Source: Elusimicrobiota bacterium (GTDB lineage: Bacteria; Elusimicrobiota; UBA8919). Taken from it: DNA of 64,000 nt. Each line of letters opens with the position of its first letter. Within the stretch, counting starts at the first letter, position 1. The notes under the pieces were generated by a model. That model made no database searches. It worked only from the letters and a program-made list of their open reading frames with translations, and was not told where the DNA came from. The position numbers and the translations under genes are program-made. The DNA lies in assembly GCA_003452965.1 (NCBI GenBank), contig DMMW01000002.1:11054-75053 (forward strand), read 5' to 3'. Below are positions 43,480 to 56,436 of this stretch, in pieces.

Positions 43480-44684
43480 AAATTGCAATAATACATCCTG
43501 ATTTTAATACGAAAGGTGGGGCAGAGAATGTAATTTATTGGTTATGCGAAGAATTGTCTAAAAAGAATGATTTAGAAATAGTTTTGTTCAGTGTTAATTT
43601 TGCCGATATGAAAGAAAAATTTAAAAATATAAAGGGTTTGCAAGTAAAAGAGATTTACATACCCAAAGTTTTAAGAAATAATCAGTTAGGAAGATTAATA
43701 TTCGCGACTTTTTATTTAAAGAAATATTTAAGAAACTATAATATTATTAATCCGCACAACTATCCTGCATCTCTTTGGGTAGGAATAGCTAATTTATTGT
43801 CAGGAAAAAAACTGCCAAAAATAGTATGGTCATGTAATGAACCAACCCGTTTTTTATATAGGAAAATTACTAATAAGCATACACCGGAAAATTTACAAGT
43901 ATTACATTCAGAGCTGGATGAAAATTTAAATATAAAACTTAAAAGTAAAATAAAATTTATTATAAAAAGTATTTATAAACCAATTTTAAGATACATAGAT
44001 AAAAAAGCTATCAAGACATTCAGTAAGACACTGACTTTAAGTAATGCAGTTGCTGAGCAAATTAAGAAAATATACAGAATAAAAAATGTTTTTACATGCT
44101 ATATGGGTGTTAAAGATATCGGACAACAGGATATAGTTGGGTGGAATAAAGGATATTTTATTACTGTAAGCCGTTTGGAAGGCTGTAAAAATATTCAAAA
44201 TGTTATTAAGGCATTTGCACTTATTAAAGAACTTGGTAGGTTAAAAGATATGAAATATTTTATTATCGGTAATGGTCCAATGGAAAGTTATCTTAAAAAT
44301 ATGATTATAGAAAACAATCTTTCAGATAGTATAATAATGCTCGGCTATATTTCAAGAGAAGAATTGGTTAATCATTATAAAAACTGCTTATGCATTCTAT
44401 ATCTTCCTTTTGATGAACCTTTTGGTCTTCCGTATTTGGAAGCAGCAGTATTTTCTAAACCTACAATTGCAAGCAATCACGGCGGTCCTTTGGAATTGGT
44501 AGTTGACGGTAAAACTGGTTTATTAGCAGATCCATCAAATATCAGGGAAATATCTGAAAAAATAGAAAAAGTATTTCAAAATAAAATTATGGCTGAAGAA
44601 ATGGGAAACAATGCCAATAAGTATATTAAAGATAATTTTACTTGGGGAAAATATATAGATAGGTATCTTGGATATATGCAATGA
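43476..44684 (+). CDS. GT4 glycosyltransferase
   Basis: Retaining GT-B transferase of 402 residues. HPDFNTKGGAENVIYWLCEEL is the N-terminal acceptor loop; ITVSRLEGCKNIQNVIKAF and the nucleotide-binding FDEPFGLPYLEAAVFSKPTI with both glutamates (EX7E) are intact. Many members add mannose, rhamnose or glucose. It begins in the stop codon of the GT2 gene. Confidence 0.88.
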   Translation: MKIAIIHPDFNTKGGAENVIYWLCEELSKKNDLEIVLFSVNFADMKEKFKNIKGLQVKEIYIPKVLRNNQLGRLIFATFYLKKYLRNYNIINPHNYPASLWVGIANLLSGKKLPKIVWSCNEPTRFLYRKITNKHTPENLQVLHSELDENLNIKLKSKIKFIIKSIYKPILRYIDKKAIKTFSKTLTLSNAVAEQIKKIYRIKNVFTCYMGVKDIGQQDIVGWNKGYFITVSRLEGCKNIQNVIKAFALIKELGRLKDMKYFIIGNGPMESYLKNMIIENNLSDSIIMLGYISREELVNHYKNCLCILYLPFDEPFGLPYLEAAVFSKPTIASNHGGPLELVVDGKTGLLADPSNIREISEKIEKVFQNKIMAEEMGNNANKYIKDNFTWGKYIDRYLGYMQ

Positions 44685-44714
44685 TATTATTATTTTAAGT
44701 TGAATATCAAAATT

Positions 44715-47651
44715 ATGAAAAATAAAAATATATTATTAATTATATTATCGCTTGTTTTGATAATAATTATTTCAACAATAATAGAATATAATCATTACAG
44801 GAAAACAACCACGGTAGACATATTGGGCATGAATATACCGATGTTTAGTGTAATAGGTAAGGTATCAGACAGCCGGATAATCACAGATGGAGAAAAGGAA
44901 GGGTATTTGGCATATGGTCCATATATACCGTTAGACAAAGGAGAATATGAAGTAAAGTACAAAATAAAATTGAACAAGTCGAATCCGAATATAAGCAGCA
45001 CAACATTAGTAGGATATTGTGATATAGACATAGAAGGACATCCCCAACTTGGGTATCGTGCAGACTTAATAGTCAATAACTTTAAGAATATAAAAGAGAA
45101 TGAAGTATCGCTTAGGTTTACAGTACCTGGAGGTAAACCGAAAATACAATATAGAGTATATCAATATGGTGGCAATAATTTATCGTTAATAGGATTAAAA
45201 TATTATCCAATAGGTTTAAGAGATTTTATAATAGATAAAGAAGGAAAATTGAATTTTAAAACAATTCATATATTTATAATAATATTTTTAGTATACATGT
45301 ATATTAGGCTTATATTGAAAACAAAGAAAAATAATCTAATCAAATATTTTATAATAAATACTATTACTATAGTCATTTCCGGATTGATAGTTGCCTTAAT
45401 TTGGCAATATAAGAATTATTCGATACATAATTATACAGATTATTATGATATGTGGAAAGTATTTTATGCCCCATTATGGATGTCTCTTTTATTTATATTT
45501 TTTAATTTACTTTATTTAATTAACAATAGTTTTGGGTTTAATGTGCAAATCGAAAAATATCTTAGATATGATAGATATTCTTTAGTAATAATTCCGATAT
45601 ACATATTAGCAGAATTGTTTTACAAAAATTTCAACACTCAATTTGTACTCGGTAATTTTTATCTAAGCACTTTGATAATCAAAGGGCTTATATATTTTTC
45701 TTTCCTTTGGCAAAATATAAAAGATAAAAATCAGATAGACAAATATCTGAAATGGAGTATAATTTTAAGTATTTTTACAATATATTTTTTAATTACTCCT
45801 TGGGTAAATGCCAGTTTTCATAGCGATGGTGATGAGTCACTTTACTTATTACAGACGCAAAGTATAATAAAAGATTTAGATATAGATATAAAAAACAATG
45901 TGATACAAAATGATAGTATTTCTTATCATCCAAATTTACAATGGACTAAATGGCACGGGTCATACAGCAGACCTCTAACGTCATATATATTAATGCCGGG
46001 ATTTTTACTATTAGGGCGGTTTGGTGCAACAATGACAATTAATCTGTTCGGTGCATTACTGGCAATTAATATATTATTATTGGCGTATTTATTTTCAAAA
46101 TCAATAAAAGCAAGTTTTATTGCAATGATGGTAACTGTTTTTAGTTGTCCTGTCGGTATTTATTCATTTCTTGTATATCCAGAAATAATAGCGTCTTTAA
46201 TTATGATATACTTAATAAGAAAAATATTATTAATTAATTTCGAATTGAATAATATAATAGTGCCAGTAATATTAATAATATCAATTATGTTATTAAAAGA
46301 AAGATATATTGTTTTGGTGTTGGCATTAAGTATTTTATTAATAATAAAAGTGGTAAAAAATACGAGAAGATTATTGTTAGTTACTTGTATGTTGATAATC
46401 GTATCAATTATATTTTTAATTTACGATAAAATTATTTGGGAAGGGGATATAGTCAAGAAAATAATGTTTCATTTTAGAAATTATAGTGATTATAGACAAT
46501 TACTTATTGGCAGTTTAGGATTATTGTTAGATCAAGAGAGCGGTTTATTGATTTATGCTCCATTTTATATCTTTAGTACTTTAGGAATGCTTAGTTTATT
46601 AAAATATAATAAAAAATATGGCTGGATGTTATTGTTATTATTTTCATTATACTATTTGACAATTCCTACAAGTGAATTCTGGGCAACATATGGTTCTCCA
46701 GCCTCAAGATATATAGTAGTTGTTATCCCGATATTATCAATAGCATTCAGTATTTATATTATTCATTTAAAAAAAATATTGTTAAAAATATTGACGATTT
46801 TTTTACTCGGATGGTCTTTTATAATTTATTTTATACTTATCCTTATTCCACAATATAGGGTTCATAGCCCCAATTATGCAACCGGTAAAAATGAGTTACT
46901 GGATAGGTTGTATGCTACCGGATTGTTCCCAAACTTGACACCATATTTTTCTTCATTCTTAAAAATATCGGATACAACTTATTATTTAATAGTTTTATTT
47001 GTGGTTGTATTTGTAGTGCTACTAATTTATTATATTAAGCAGGAAAATATTACTGCGGAAACATATGACAAGAAAAAGGTATTAAAAATCACTGCGGTTA
47101 TAGTTTGTATTATTGGTTTTTTGCTAGTATTCGCAGAAATCAGTTATTATAAATATCAGGTATTTGAAGTCGAAGATTATTATACCGGTGGTGGGACGAT
47201 ATGGCAAGAAGGTTTGATATACAAAGGCAAAGGTTTTTTCTCACTTCTAAAAACATCATTAAGGAAAAATGAAGAAGTGAATGTAAAGATAATAGCAAAA
47301 GGTGATATATCTAAGAACTTACCTGAAATTAGTGCTGAAACTGTTAATAATAAAGATAGAGAAAAAGTTGGAAAAACTATGATTGACAGCAGAGATTGGA
47401 AAGAATATGATATTTTATATAAATCAACGAAAGGTGATTTAAGTCCTTTTTGGTTTATTTACGATAATTATACTGAAGGTAAAGATGTTCTTATAGATAA
47501 AATTATATTTTCATCAATAGAAAAAAAGTCTTGGTTAGGATTTATAAATTATCAATTAGGCAAAATAGATAGACGTTTGGGTTTAATAGATTATGCACAT
47601 ATTAGATTTGAAAAAGCTGCAAAATTAGGATATAAAATTGAAAAAAAATAA
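44715..47651 (+). CDS. Large GT-C-like membrane protein with N-terminal YGPY domain
   Basis: A 978-residue protein: helix (about 6-24), YGPY domain (about 33-160: GYLAYGPYIPLDKGEYEV, VGYCDIDIEGHP, FTVPGGKPK, RVYQYGGNNLSL), then about 13 helices with the acidic loop FHSDGDESLYLLQTQSI typical of GT-C transferases, and a soluble C-terminal domain (about 805-978) that ends in a basic helical tail. It probably transfers a lipid-linked sugar on the periplasmic side. Start ATG 44715 rather than the TTG at 44700; RBS is weak. The last gene before a new promoter. Confidence 0.72.
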   Translation: MKNKNILLIILSLVLIIIISTIIEYNHYRKTTTVDILGMNIPMFSVIGKVSDSRIITDGEKEGYLAYGPYIPLDKGEYEVKYKIKLNKSNPNISSTTLVGYCDIDIEGHPQLGYRADLIVNNFKNIKENEVSLRFTVPGGKPKIQYRVYQYGGNNLSLIGLKYYPIGLRDFIIDKEGKLNFKTIHIFIIIFLVYMYIRLILKTKKNNLIKYFIINTITIVISGLIVALIWQYKNYSIHNYTDYYDMWKVFYAPLWMSLLFIFFNLLYLINNSFGFNVQIEKYLRYDRYSLVIIPIYILAELFYKNFNTQFVLGNFYLSTLIIKGLIYFSFLWQNIKDKNQIDKYLKWSIILSIFTIYFLITPWVNASFHSDGDESLYLLQTQSIIKDLDIDIKNNVIQNDSISYHPNLQWTKWHGSYSRPLTSYILMPGFLLLGRFGATMTINLFGALLAINILLLAYLFSKSIKASFIAMMVTVFSCPVGIYSFLVYPEIIASLIMIYLIRKILLINFELNNIIVPVILIISIMLLKERYIVLVLALSILLIIKVVKNTRRLLLVTCMLIIVSIIFLIYDKIIWEGDIVKKIMFHFRNYSDYRQLLIGSLGLLLDQESGLLIYAPFYIFSTLGMLSLLKYNKKYGWMLLLLFSLYYLTIPTSEFWATYGSPASRYIVVVIPILSIAFSIYIIHLKKILLKILTIFLLGWSFIIYFILILIPQYRVHSPNYATGKNELLDRLYATGLFPNLTPYFSSFLKISDTTYYLIVLFVVVFVVLLIYYIKQENITAETYDKKKVLKITAVIVCIIGFLLVFAEISYYKYQVFEVEDYYTGGGTIWQEGLIYKGKGFFSLLKTSLRKNEEVNVKIIAKGDISKNLPEISAETVNNKDREKVGKTMIDSRDWKEYDILYKSTKGDLSPFWFIYDNYTEGKDVLIDKIIFSSIEKKSWLGFINYQLGKIDRRLGLIDYAHIRFEKAAKLGYKIEKK

Positions 47652-47666
47652 TTTTTATGATATAAT
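47638..47666 (+). promoter_or_regulatory. Promoter for the second Wzz operon
   Basis: TTGAAA (47638-47643), 17-nt spacer, TATAAT (47661-47666), then AGGAGGG before the ATG at 47688. The -35 lies in the 3' end of the upstream gene. It marks an internal start of transcription between the assembly and modification blocks. Confidence 0.65.
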
Positions 47667-47687
47667 ATATTTTTTATAGGAGGGATC

Positions 47688-50467
<2,780 letters not shown>

Positions 50468-50471
<4 letters not shown>

Positions 50472-52663
50472 ATACAGGTTGGATAAAATTAATTTGCACA
50501 ATCGGACCAAGCTCTTCAAATCCATACGTTTTGAGGCGTATGAAACAACTTGGAGTAAGTTTATTACGTATTAATATGTCGCACACTTCAATAGAACAAT
50601 TGGATAAAGCAGTAAAATCTATAAGGGCTGCGACAGATATTCCTATTTGCATAGATACTGAAGGCGCGCAGATTAGAACAGGTAAAGTTGTAAATAATAA
50701 CTTAGAATTAAAACAAGGTGCGATTATAGAGTTAACCAAAAAAAATATTATTGGTGATTCTCAAATATTAACTCTTACACCGGACAGTATTTTTAATCAA
50801 ATAAAAATAGGCACTATGCTATTTTTAGATTTCAACAAAGTCACGATATTGATTGTTGATACTACTGAGACAGGTAGTTTTTTAGCAAAAGTTATGCAAA
50901 CAGGGATAATCGGCAGTAATAAAGCTGTTAATATAGATAAAGATATTGATTTACCGAGTATTACAAAAAAGGATTTGAAAGCTATTCAGTACGCTAATAA
51001 AAATAATATAGATATTTTCGCCTTATCTTTTTCTAAAGGAAAAGAAGCAATAAAACGTTTAAGATCGCTTGCGAAAAGGAATGCGACAATTATATCCAAG
51101 GTAGAAAGTTGTAAAGGTATAAATAATATAAATGACATAATACAATATTCGGATGCTATTTTAATAGACAGGGGTGATCTTTCCAGAGAAAAACCTGTAG
51201 AGAAAATCCCTGCATTACAAAAGATGATTATTACTAAAGCACATCAAAAACCTATTCCTGTATATGTTGCAACAAATCTACTTGAATCCATGGTAACCAA
51301 TCCTTTCCCTTCAAGAGCAGAAATAAATGATATAGCTAATACTTTGGCAGACGGAGCAAATGGATTAGTTCTTGCTGCAGAAACTGCAATCGGTAAATAT
51401 CCTGTTCAATGTGTAAACATGGTAGGAAAAATGATAAAACAATACAATTCTGAAATTGCAGAAATTGCAAAGTTAGGAATTTCGTGGAAGGGTATAGATT
51501 TGATAAATAATACCAGGTTGCCGCATGGCTATAGCTCTGATGATTATAGGATAAGTTTAAAAACATTTAAAAAGAAAAAAAATAGACAAAGTATATCTAT
51601 CAATTCTTTTGCAATTAGTGATATAAATAATATAACGAACGGATGTTACTCGCCGTTAACAGGTTTTATGACAAAAGAAGAAACAGATTGTGTGCTTGAT
51701 TATTATTCTTTACCTAATGGTATTATATGGCCGATGCCTATAGTTTTGCAAACTTCATTAAATAAGATTAATATGGGTATAGGCGAAACTGTAGCATTAG
51801 TTGATAGGTATAGCAATAAACGTGTAAGTTATATAACTATAAGTGATATATATAAATTAGATAAAAAAGATATTTCAAAAAGATGGTTCAAGACCGATAG
51901 TTTGAAGCATCCTGGGGTAAAAAGGATATTTAATGGCGGTGATTATTTTATAGGCGGTGAGATTAGTCAAGAGGAAGTATATTATAAAATGTCTCCGGAA
52001 TATTGTTTAACTCCTTCACAAGTAAGAGCTATATTTGCAAATAGAGGTTGGGATAGAGTTGTAGGGTTTCATACCCGTAATATACCTCATCGTGCCCATG
52101 AATATATTCAGATGAAAGCAATGGAAAAAGTAGATGCCGATGGTTTATTTATACATCCGGCAATCGGTGAAAAAAAGAGCGGAGATTTTACAATTGATGC
52201 AATAATAGAAAGTTATAAAGCGTATATTGATGCTGCCGGTTTAAGCAGTAAAACCTTGTTAAGCGGTTTTTTGGCGAATAGTTGGTATTCAGGGCCTAGA
52301 GAAGCGGTTTTTACGGCTATTTGCCGTAAAAACTACGGTTGTTCGCATTTTGTCATCGGCAGAGACCATACAGGTGTTGCAGATTTTTACAAGCCGAGTG
52401 AAATACATGATTTATTTGATAAGTTGGGAGATATTGGTATTAAACCTATTTTTTTTGATACGGTTGTTTACGATAGTAAGAAGAAAGCTTATGAAGAAAT
52501 ACCTTTTGAAAAAATATCCAAAAAATATAAAAAAATATCAGGAACAAAAGTAAGAGATTTACTATCCGAAAGGAAATCTCCGCCAGTATGGATGGTTAGA
52601 GAAGAAGTGAGTAAACAACTTCTGAAAAGCATATCTAAAGGAAAGAATATATTAGTTAAATGA
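50468..52663 (+). CDS. Pyruvate kinase-like / ATP sulfurylase fusion protein
   Basis: A 731-residue two-enzyme chain. Residues 1-340 are pyruvate kinase-like: LICTIGPSSSNPYVLRRM, LRINMSHTS, IISKVESCKG (catalytic Lys and Mg-binding Glu), DRGDLSREKP, YVATNLLESMVTNPFPSRAE and LAAETAIGKYP. The normal DTKGPEIRTG reads DTEGAQIRTG, the B domain is compact and the C-terminal allosteric domain is missing. Residues about 350-731 are ATP sulfurylase: PUA-like part with CYSPLTGFMT, then FHTRNIPHRAHEY (HxxH) near 534 and GRDHTG near 631. It could regenerate ATP from PEP to drive APS formation, or the kinase half could be regulatory. GTG start overlapping the sulfotransferase stop. Confidence 0.9.
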
Positions 52664-53190
52664 AAAATGGATTAATTGTGTGGTTAACGGGTTTATCCGG
52701 TTCCGGAAAAAGTACTATTGCAAATATAGCAGTCAAAAAACTAAAAAAAGCAAATATAAAGTCGGAAATAATAGATGGTGATGCCGTAAGAAGTCTAACT
52801 ACAAAACACTTGAAGTTTTCCAAATCTGATATATCAGAGAATAATAGAATAATTTCGGATGTTTGTGAAGAAAAAAGAAAATATTTGGATGTGGTTATTG
52901 TAACGGTTATAGCACCGTTTAAAGAAATAAGAAAAGAAATCAGGGATAGATTCGGTAAGTTATACAAAGAAGTGTATGTAAAAGCTTCATTAGATACTGT
53001 AATTAAAAGAGATCCGAAAAACTTATATGAAAAAGCTAGGCAGGGTCTGATAAAAAATATGATAGGTTTTTCTAAAAGTGTTCCATATGAAGCACCTGAT
53101 AATCCGGATCTTATATTAGATACCGAGAGAAAAGAAGCGGATGAATTAGCATTAGATTTAAAAAAATTTGTAACGGACAGTATTGATTAG
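52660..53190 (+). CDS. cysC: Adenylylsulfate (APS) kinase
   Basis: Phosphorylates APS to PAPS. The 176 residues have the P-loop GLSGSGKST (11-19), IIDGDAVR and the FSKSDISENNRII substrate region, VTVIAPFKEIRKEIRDRFG and the lid segment VYVKASLDTVIKRDPKNLYEKA. It starts in the stop of the fusion gene. No assimilatory sulfite or PAPS reductase is nearby, so the PAPS most likely serves sulfation of the polysaccharide. Confidence 0.95.
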   Translation: MKNGLIVWLTGLSGSGKSTIANIAVKKLKKANIKSEIIDGDAVRSLTTKHLKFSKSDISENNRIISDVCEEKRKYLDVVIVTVIAPFKEIRKEIRDRFGKLYKEVYVKASLDTVIKRDPKNLYEKARQGLIKNMIGFSKSVPYEAPDNPDLILDTERKEADELALDLKKFVTDSID

Positions 53191-53206
53191 AATTTAAAAA
53201 AATATT

Positions 53207-53983
53207 ATGTTATATAAGATAGTGAAATTAGTAGAAAGAATTTTTAAAAATATATTAATCAAAATTACTGATAAATATAATTATTATCATCCTGCAAGTG
53301 TAAAATACAGGAAATCACAGGAAGAGAATTATAATATTTTTCGAAGAACTTTTCCGGATAAAATATTTTTCAAATACATTATAAATAGGTCTGGAGCCGG
53401 CAAGTCACATATGGCAGAGCTTGCACAGTTTAATTTTGCTTCAAATGAATTATTTGCTCTTAAACCGAAAAAAATACTGGATATCGGCAGTCATTTGTCA
53501 TGGCTGAGTGGGGTAGGGAGTCATTATAATTTGAAAACAATTGACATAAGAAAAAAAGATATAGTTTTAAATGCTGAAGAGTCTTTCATTGGTAGGGCAG
53601 AAAAGTTGCCGTTTAATAATGAATCAATTGAATGCATCACCAGTTTATGTTCCATCGAACATTTTGGATTAGGTTCCTATGGTGACGAAATTGACCCGTA
53701 CGGAGATGTTAAAGCAATAGCTGAAATTGAAAGAGTTTTAAAAAGAGATGGTAGTTTTATTTTTTCTACTACTTTGACTAGAAATAAATCTTATATCGTA
53801 TTTAATACTCACCGGGTTTATTCAGTACAGGATATAAGAAAAATGCTTAATAAATATTTCAAACCTGCAAAAGAGCAGTTTTATTCAATGAAATTAGAAA
53901 AAAATATTAGCGAAGAGCTTGTTGCGGATAAAATAGGGGCCTCTGAATTTGATATTTATTTAGGCCATTGGAAGAAAAATTAA
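53207..53983 (+). CDS. DUF268-like / class I methyltransferase-fold protein
   Basis: A 258-residue protein with a Rossmann-type SAM fold. ILDIGSHLSWLSGV holds the position of motif I, and SLCSIEHFGLGSYGDEIDPYGD is the conserved segment of the DUF268 group, followed by IERVLKRDGSFIFSTTL. The first 60 residues are basic and could touch the membrane. Its role is unknown; a sugar methyl- or related transfer is likely from the neighbours. Confidence 0.75.
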   Translation: MLYKIVKLVERIFKNILIKITDKYNYYHPASVKYRKSQEENYNIFRRTFPDKIFFKYIINRSGAGKSHMAELAQFNFASNELFALKPKKILDIGSHLSWLSGVGSHYNLKTIDIRKKDIVLNAEESFIGRAEKLPFNNESIECITSLCSIEHFGLGSYGDEIDPYGDVKAIAEIERVLKRDGSFIFSTTLTRNKSYIVFNTHRVYSVQDIRKMLNKYFKPAKEQFYSMKLEKNISEELVADKIGASEFDIYLGHWKKN

Positions 53984-54007
53984 TTCAGAATCTATGGTAA
54001 TTTAAAA

Positions 54008-55492
54008 ATGTCATCTAATAGTATTTCTGTCGGACACGAAATAATAAAATCGGCAAAATGGCGTATTATTTCATCAGGAACAAGTTATGTGTTTATGTTT
54101 GCAAGTATGATAGTACTTGCACGTTTTATTAAACCAAGCGAATACGGGACAGCAGCTCTGGTTATAAGCAGTATAGCTTTCTTTAATATAATAAGTCAAT
54201 TTGGATTTTCACCGTCAATCGTAGGTATTAAGGATATAGATAAATTATTTATTGACACACTCTTTACTTTTTCTTTAATATTTGCTTCAGTTCTTTACAT
54301 TATACTATTTATAGTTTCACCGAAGATAGCGAAATTTTATAATAATCCGATTTTATCTAAATTATTGATTGTAACAGGGTTTACTTTATTTTTAAATATT
54401 ATTATGTCTATACCGATTGCTTTGCTTCACCGTTCTTTGAATTATAAAAGAGAAACACAGGTTTTTTTAATTATGTCGCTTATTAGCAGTATTACTGCAA
54501 TAATAATGGCTATTCTTGGTGCCGGAGTTTGGGCATTGGTTATACCACCGTTAGTCGGTAATTTATTTAGCGTATTTTTAGCTTTTTATTTTGCTGAATA
54601 TTATCCAGCATTTAAACTAGATATTTCAAGGCTGCGTAAATCCTTAAATTTCGGACTGTCAAGTTTCGTATCCAACATTACGTCATTTTTTTTCCATAAT
54701 TCAATAGAACTTTTTATGGGAAAAATATGGCCTTCTGCAATACTCGGTTATTATACATTTGCCAAAGGGAAGTATCTTAAAGTAATTGAAGCTTTTTCAT
54801 CTGTTTCTATAAGTTCTTTGTTTCCAATATTATCAAAAGTCAGCGAAGATAAAGTGCGACTAAAAAATGTTTTTTTTAGAATTTCAGAATTATTTAATTC
54901 TATTTTAATACCTATTTATGTTATTTTAATTGTCGGAGCTCACTTTATCTTTAATTTTTTATTTGGTGATATATGGAATCAAGCAATTATTCCGTTCCAG
55001 CTTTTGTGTTTTACTCAAATTATTCGTTCAATAACTATAGCTGTAAATCATTTGCAATATGCCATAAATCAACCGGATGTTCCTGCAAAGGTACAAATAG
55101 TTGTAATTCCTATATATATATTTATAATTTACATCTGTTATATTCATAAAACCAATTTAATTACTGTTATAATAATATTCACTATATTTAGCAGCTTGTT
55201 ACCGTTATTAAATTTAGTAGTATGTTTTATAAAATTAAAATTTAGTATAAAAGAGTTTTTTAGGCATACAATGTTATATTCATTATTGTCTAGTCTTGTT
55301 TTATTCTTTGTTTTGAATATTTCTTTTAAATATTTAAGACAAAATTCGAGGTTAAATATTATCAGTTTTATGTCGGTTATTTTTGTTTCTTTATTATTAT
55401 ATGTTTTAGTAAGGTATAAATATTTTTTTAATCAATTTTTAAATATACGCAGCATATTAAGGACAAAAAACATTTCTTTATTAAGTGAATAA
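54008..55492 (+). CDS. WzxC/TuaB-type polysaccharide flippase
   Basis: A 494-residue membrane protein with about 13-14 helices from the MOP exporter superfamily. SAKWRIISSGTSYVFMFASMIVLARFIKPSEYG, LISQFGF-like and LYPILSKVSEDKVRLK-like bases are typical of WzxC/TuaB. It is not similar in detail to the flippase at 38394, so a second glycan or a specialised unit may be exported. No RBS is clear. Confidence 0.85.
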   Translation: MSSNSISVGHEIIKSAKWRIISSGTSYVFMFASMIVLARFIKPSEYGTAALVISSIAFFNIISQFGFSPSIVGIKDIDKLFIDTLFTFSLIFASVLYIILFIVSPKIAKFYNNPILSKLLIVTGFTLFLNIIMSIPIALLHRSLNYKRETQVFLIMSLISSITAIIMAILGAGVWALVIPPLVGNLFSVFLAFYFAEYYPAFKLDISRLRKSLNFGLSSFVSNITSFFFHNSIELFMGKIWPSAILGYYTFAKGKYLKVIEAFSSVSISSLFPILSKVSEDKVRLKNVFFRISELFNSILIPIYVILIVGAHFIFNFLFGDIWNQAIIPFQLLCFTQIIRSITIAVNHLQYAINQPDVPAKVQIVVIPIYIFIIYICYIHKTNLITVIIIFTIFSSLLPLLNLVVCFIKLKFSIKEFFRHTMLYSLLSSLVLFFVLNISFKYLRQNSRLNIISFMSVIFVSLLLYVLVRYKYFFNQFLNIRSILRTKNISLLSE

Positions 55493-55510
55493 TAATTTAG
55501 AGGAGATAAG

Positions 55511-56413
55511 ATGGGATTAGTGAATGCAGAAGCAAAGATTTTATTAAAAGAATGTCATAAAGAATTAGAAATTGACAAATGCAATTTTAACGGAGCAAAG
55601 GCGATTGTTATAGGAACGGTTGATTATTACGTTGATTACAAATTACTTAAGAAATATGGATTTACTAATAAAGAAGAACATGAAATTCATAAGAAGCTGC
55701 CTGTGAATACAAACGAATGGTATAATAGTAATAAAAAACTTTGTTCAAATTTTTTTAAACATTTTGGATATGATGATTATAAGGAAATAGATATTAATGA
55801 GCGGGCAGATATAAAAATAGATTTAAATTATCCTATACCGGAAAATCTGAAAGGGCAATTTGATATTGTTTGGGATCATGGTTCGGTAGAACATATAATG
55901 AATATATGCCAGGCAATGAATAATTTGGTGGATTTAGTAAAAGTTGGCGGTATAATTTTACATAGTCAGGGGACAGGTGACCAAACCAATGCCGGGTATT
56001 GGACGATATCTCCTAATTATTATTTAGATTTTTATAAAGCAAATGGTTTTGAAATTAAAAAAATAATACTTCGTGATCGTAGAGGGCATTATGTTAAATA
56101 TAGTGAAGTCAAAACAAAAAATTCAACCATAGGCAGTTTAATTCCATTTTATTTATTGCCAAGTTTTCATCTTCGTCTTTTAAGAGATGATATAGTTTCA
56201 GGTATTTTTATTAAGTTTCCATTTTTAAATTATGTGTATAACGGTTTAAACAGGCGTGTTCCGAAAATTGCAGGTGTTATTAATTTTATATTAGGCAGGA
56301 GTGCCACCGGTGGTGCCGATTGGTGCATTATGGTTATTGCCAAAAAAATAAAAGAAATTTCAAATAAAAGTTATGAGATACAAAATATATACCGTTCATC
56401 AAAAGCTATTTAG
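55511..56413 (+). CDS. Methyltransferase-domain protein
   Basis: A 300-residue protein with a weak class I methyltransferase pattern: AIVIGTVDYYV in the place of motif I, FDIVWDHGSVEHIMNICQAM as acidic/motif IV strand and LVKVGGIILHSQG. The C-terminal 100 residues have no recognised domain. GGAGATAAG precedes the ATG. Its stop shares a base with an upstream in-frame GTG of the next gene. It probably modifies the glycan. Confidence 0.7.
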   Translation: MGLVNAEAKILLKECHKELEIDKCNFNGAKAIVIGTVDYYVDYKLLKKYGFTNKEEHEIHKKLPVNTNEWYNSNKKLCSNFFKHFGYDDYKEIDINERADIKIDLNYPIPENLKGQFDIVWDHGSVEHIMNICQAMNNLVDLVKVGGIILHSQGTGDQTNAGYWTISPNYYLDFYKANGFEIKKIILRDRRGHYVKYSEVKTKNSTIGSLIPFYLLPSFHLRLLRDDIVSGIFIKFPFLNYVYNGLNRRVPKIAGVINFILGRSATGGADWCIMVIAKKIKEISNKSYEIQNIYRSSKAI

Positions 56414-56436
56414 TGAAGCTATTTGCGGAGTTATTT

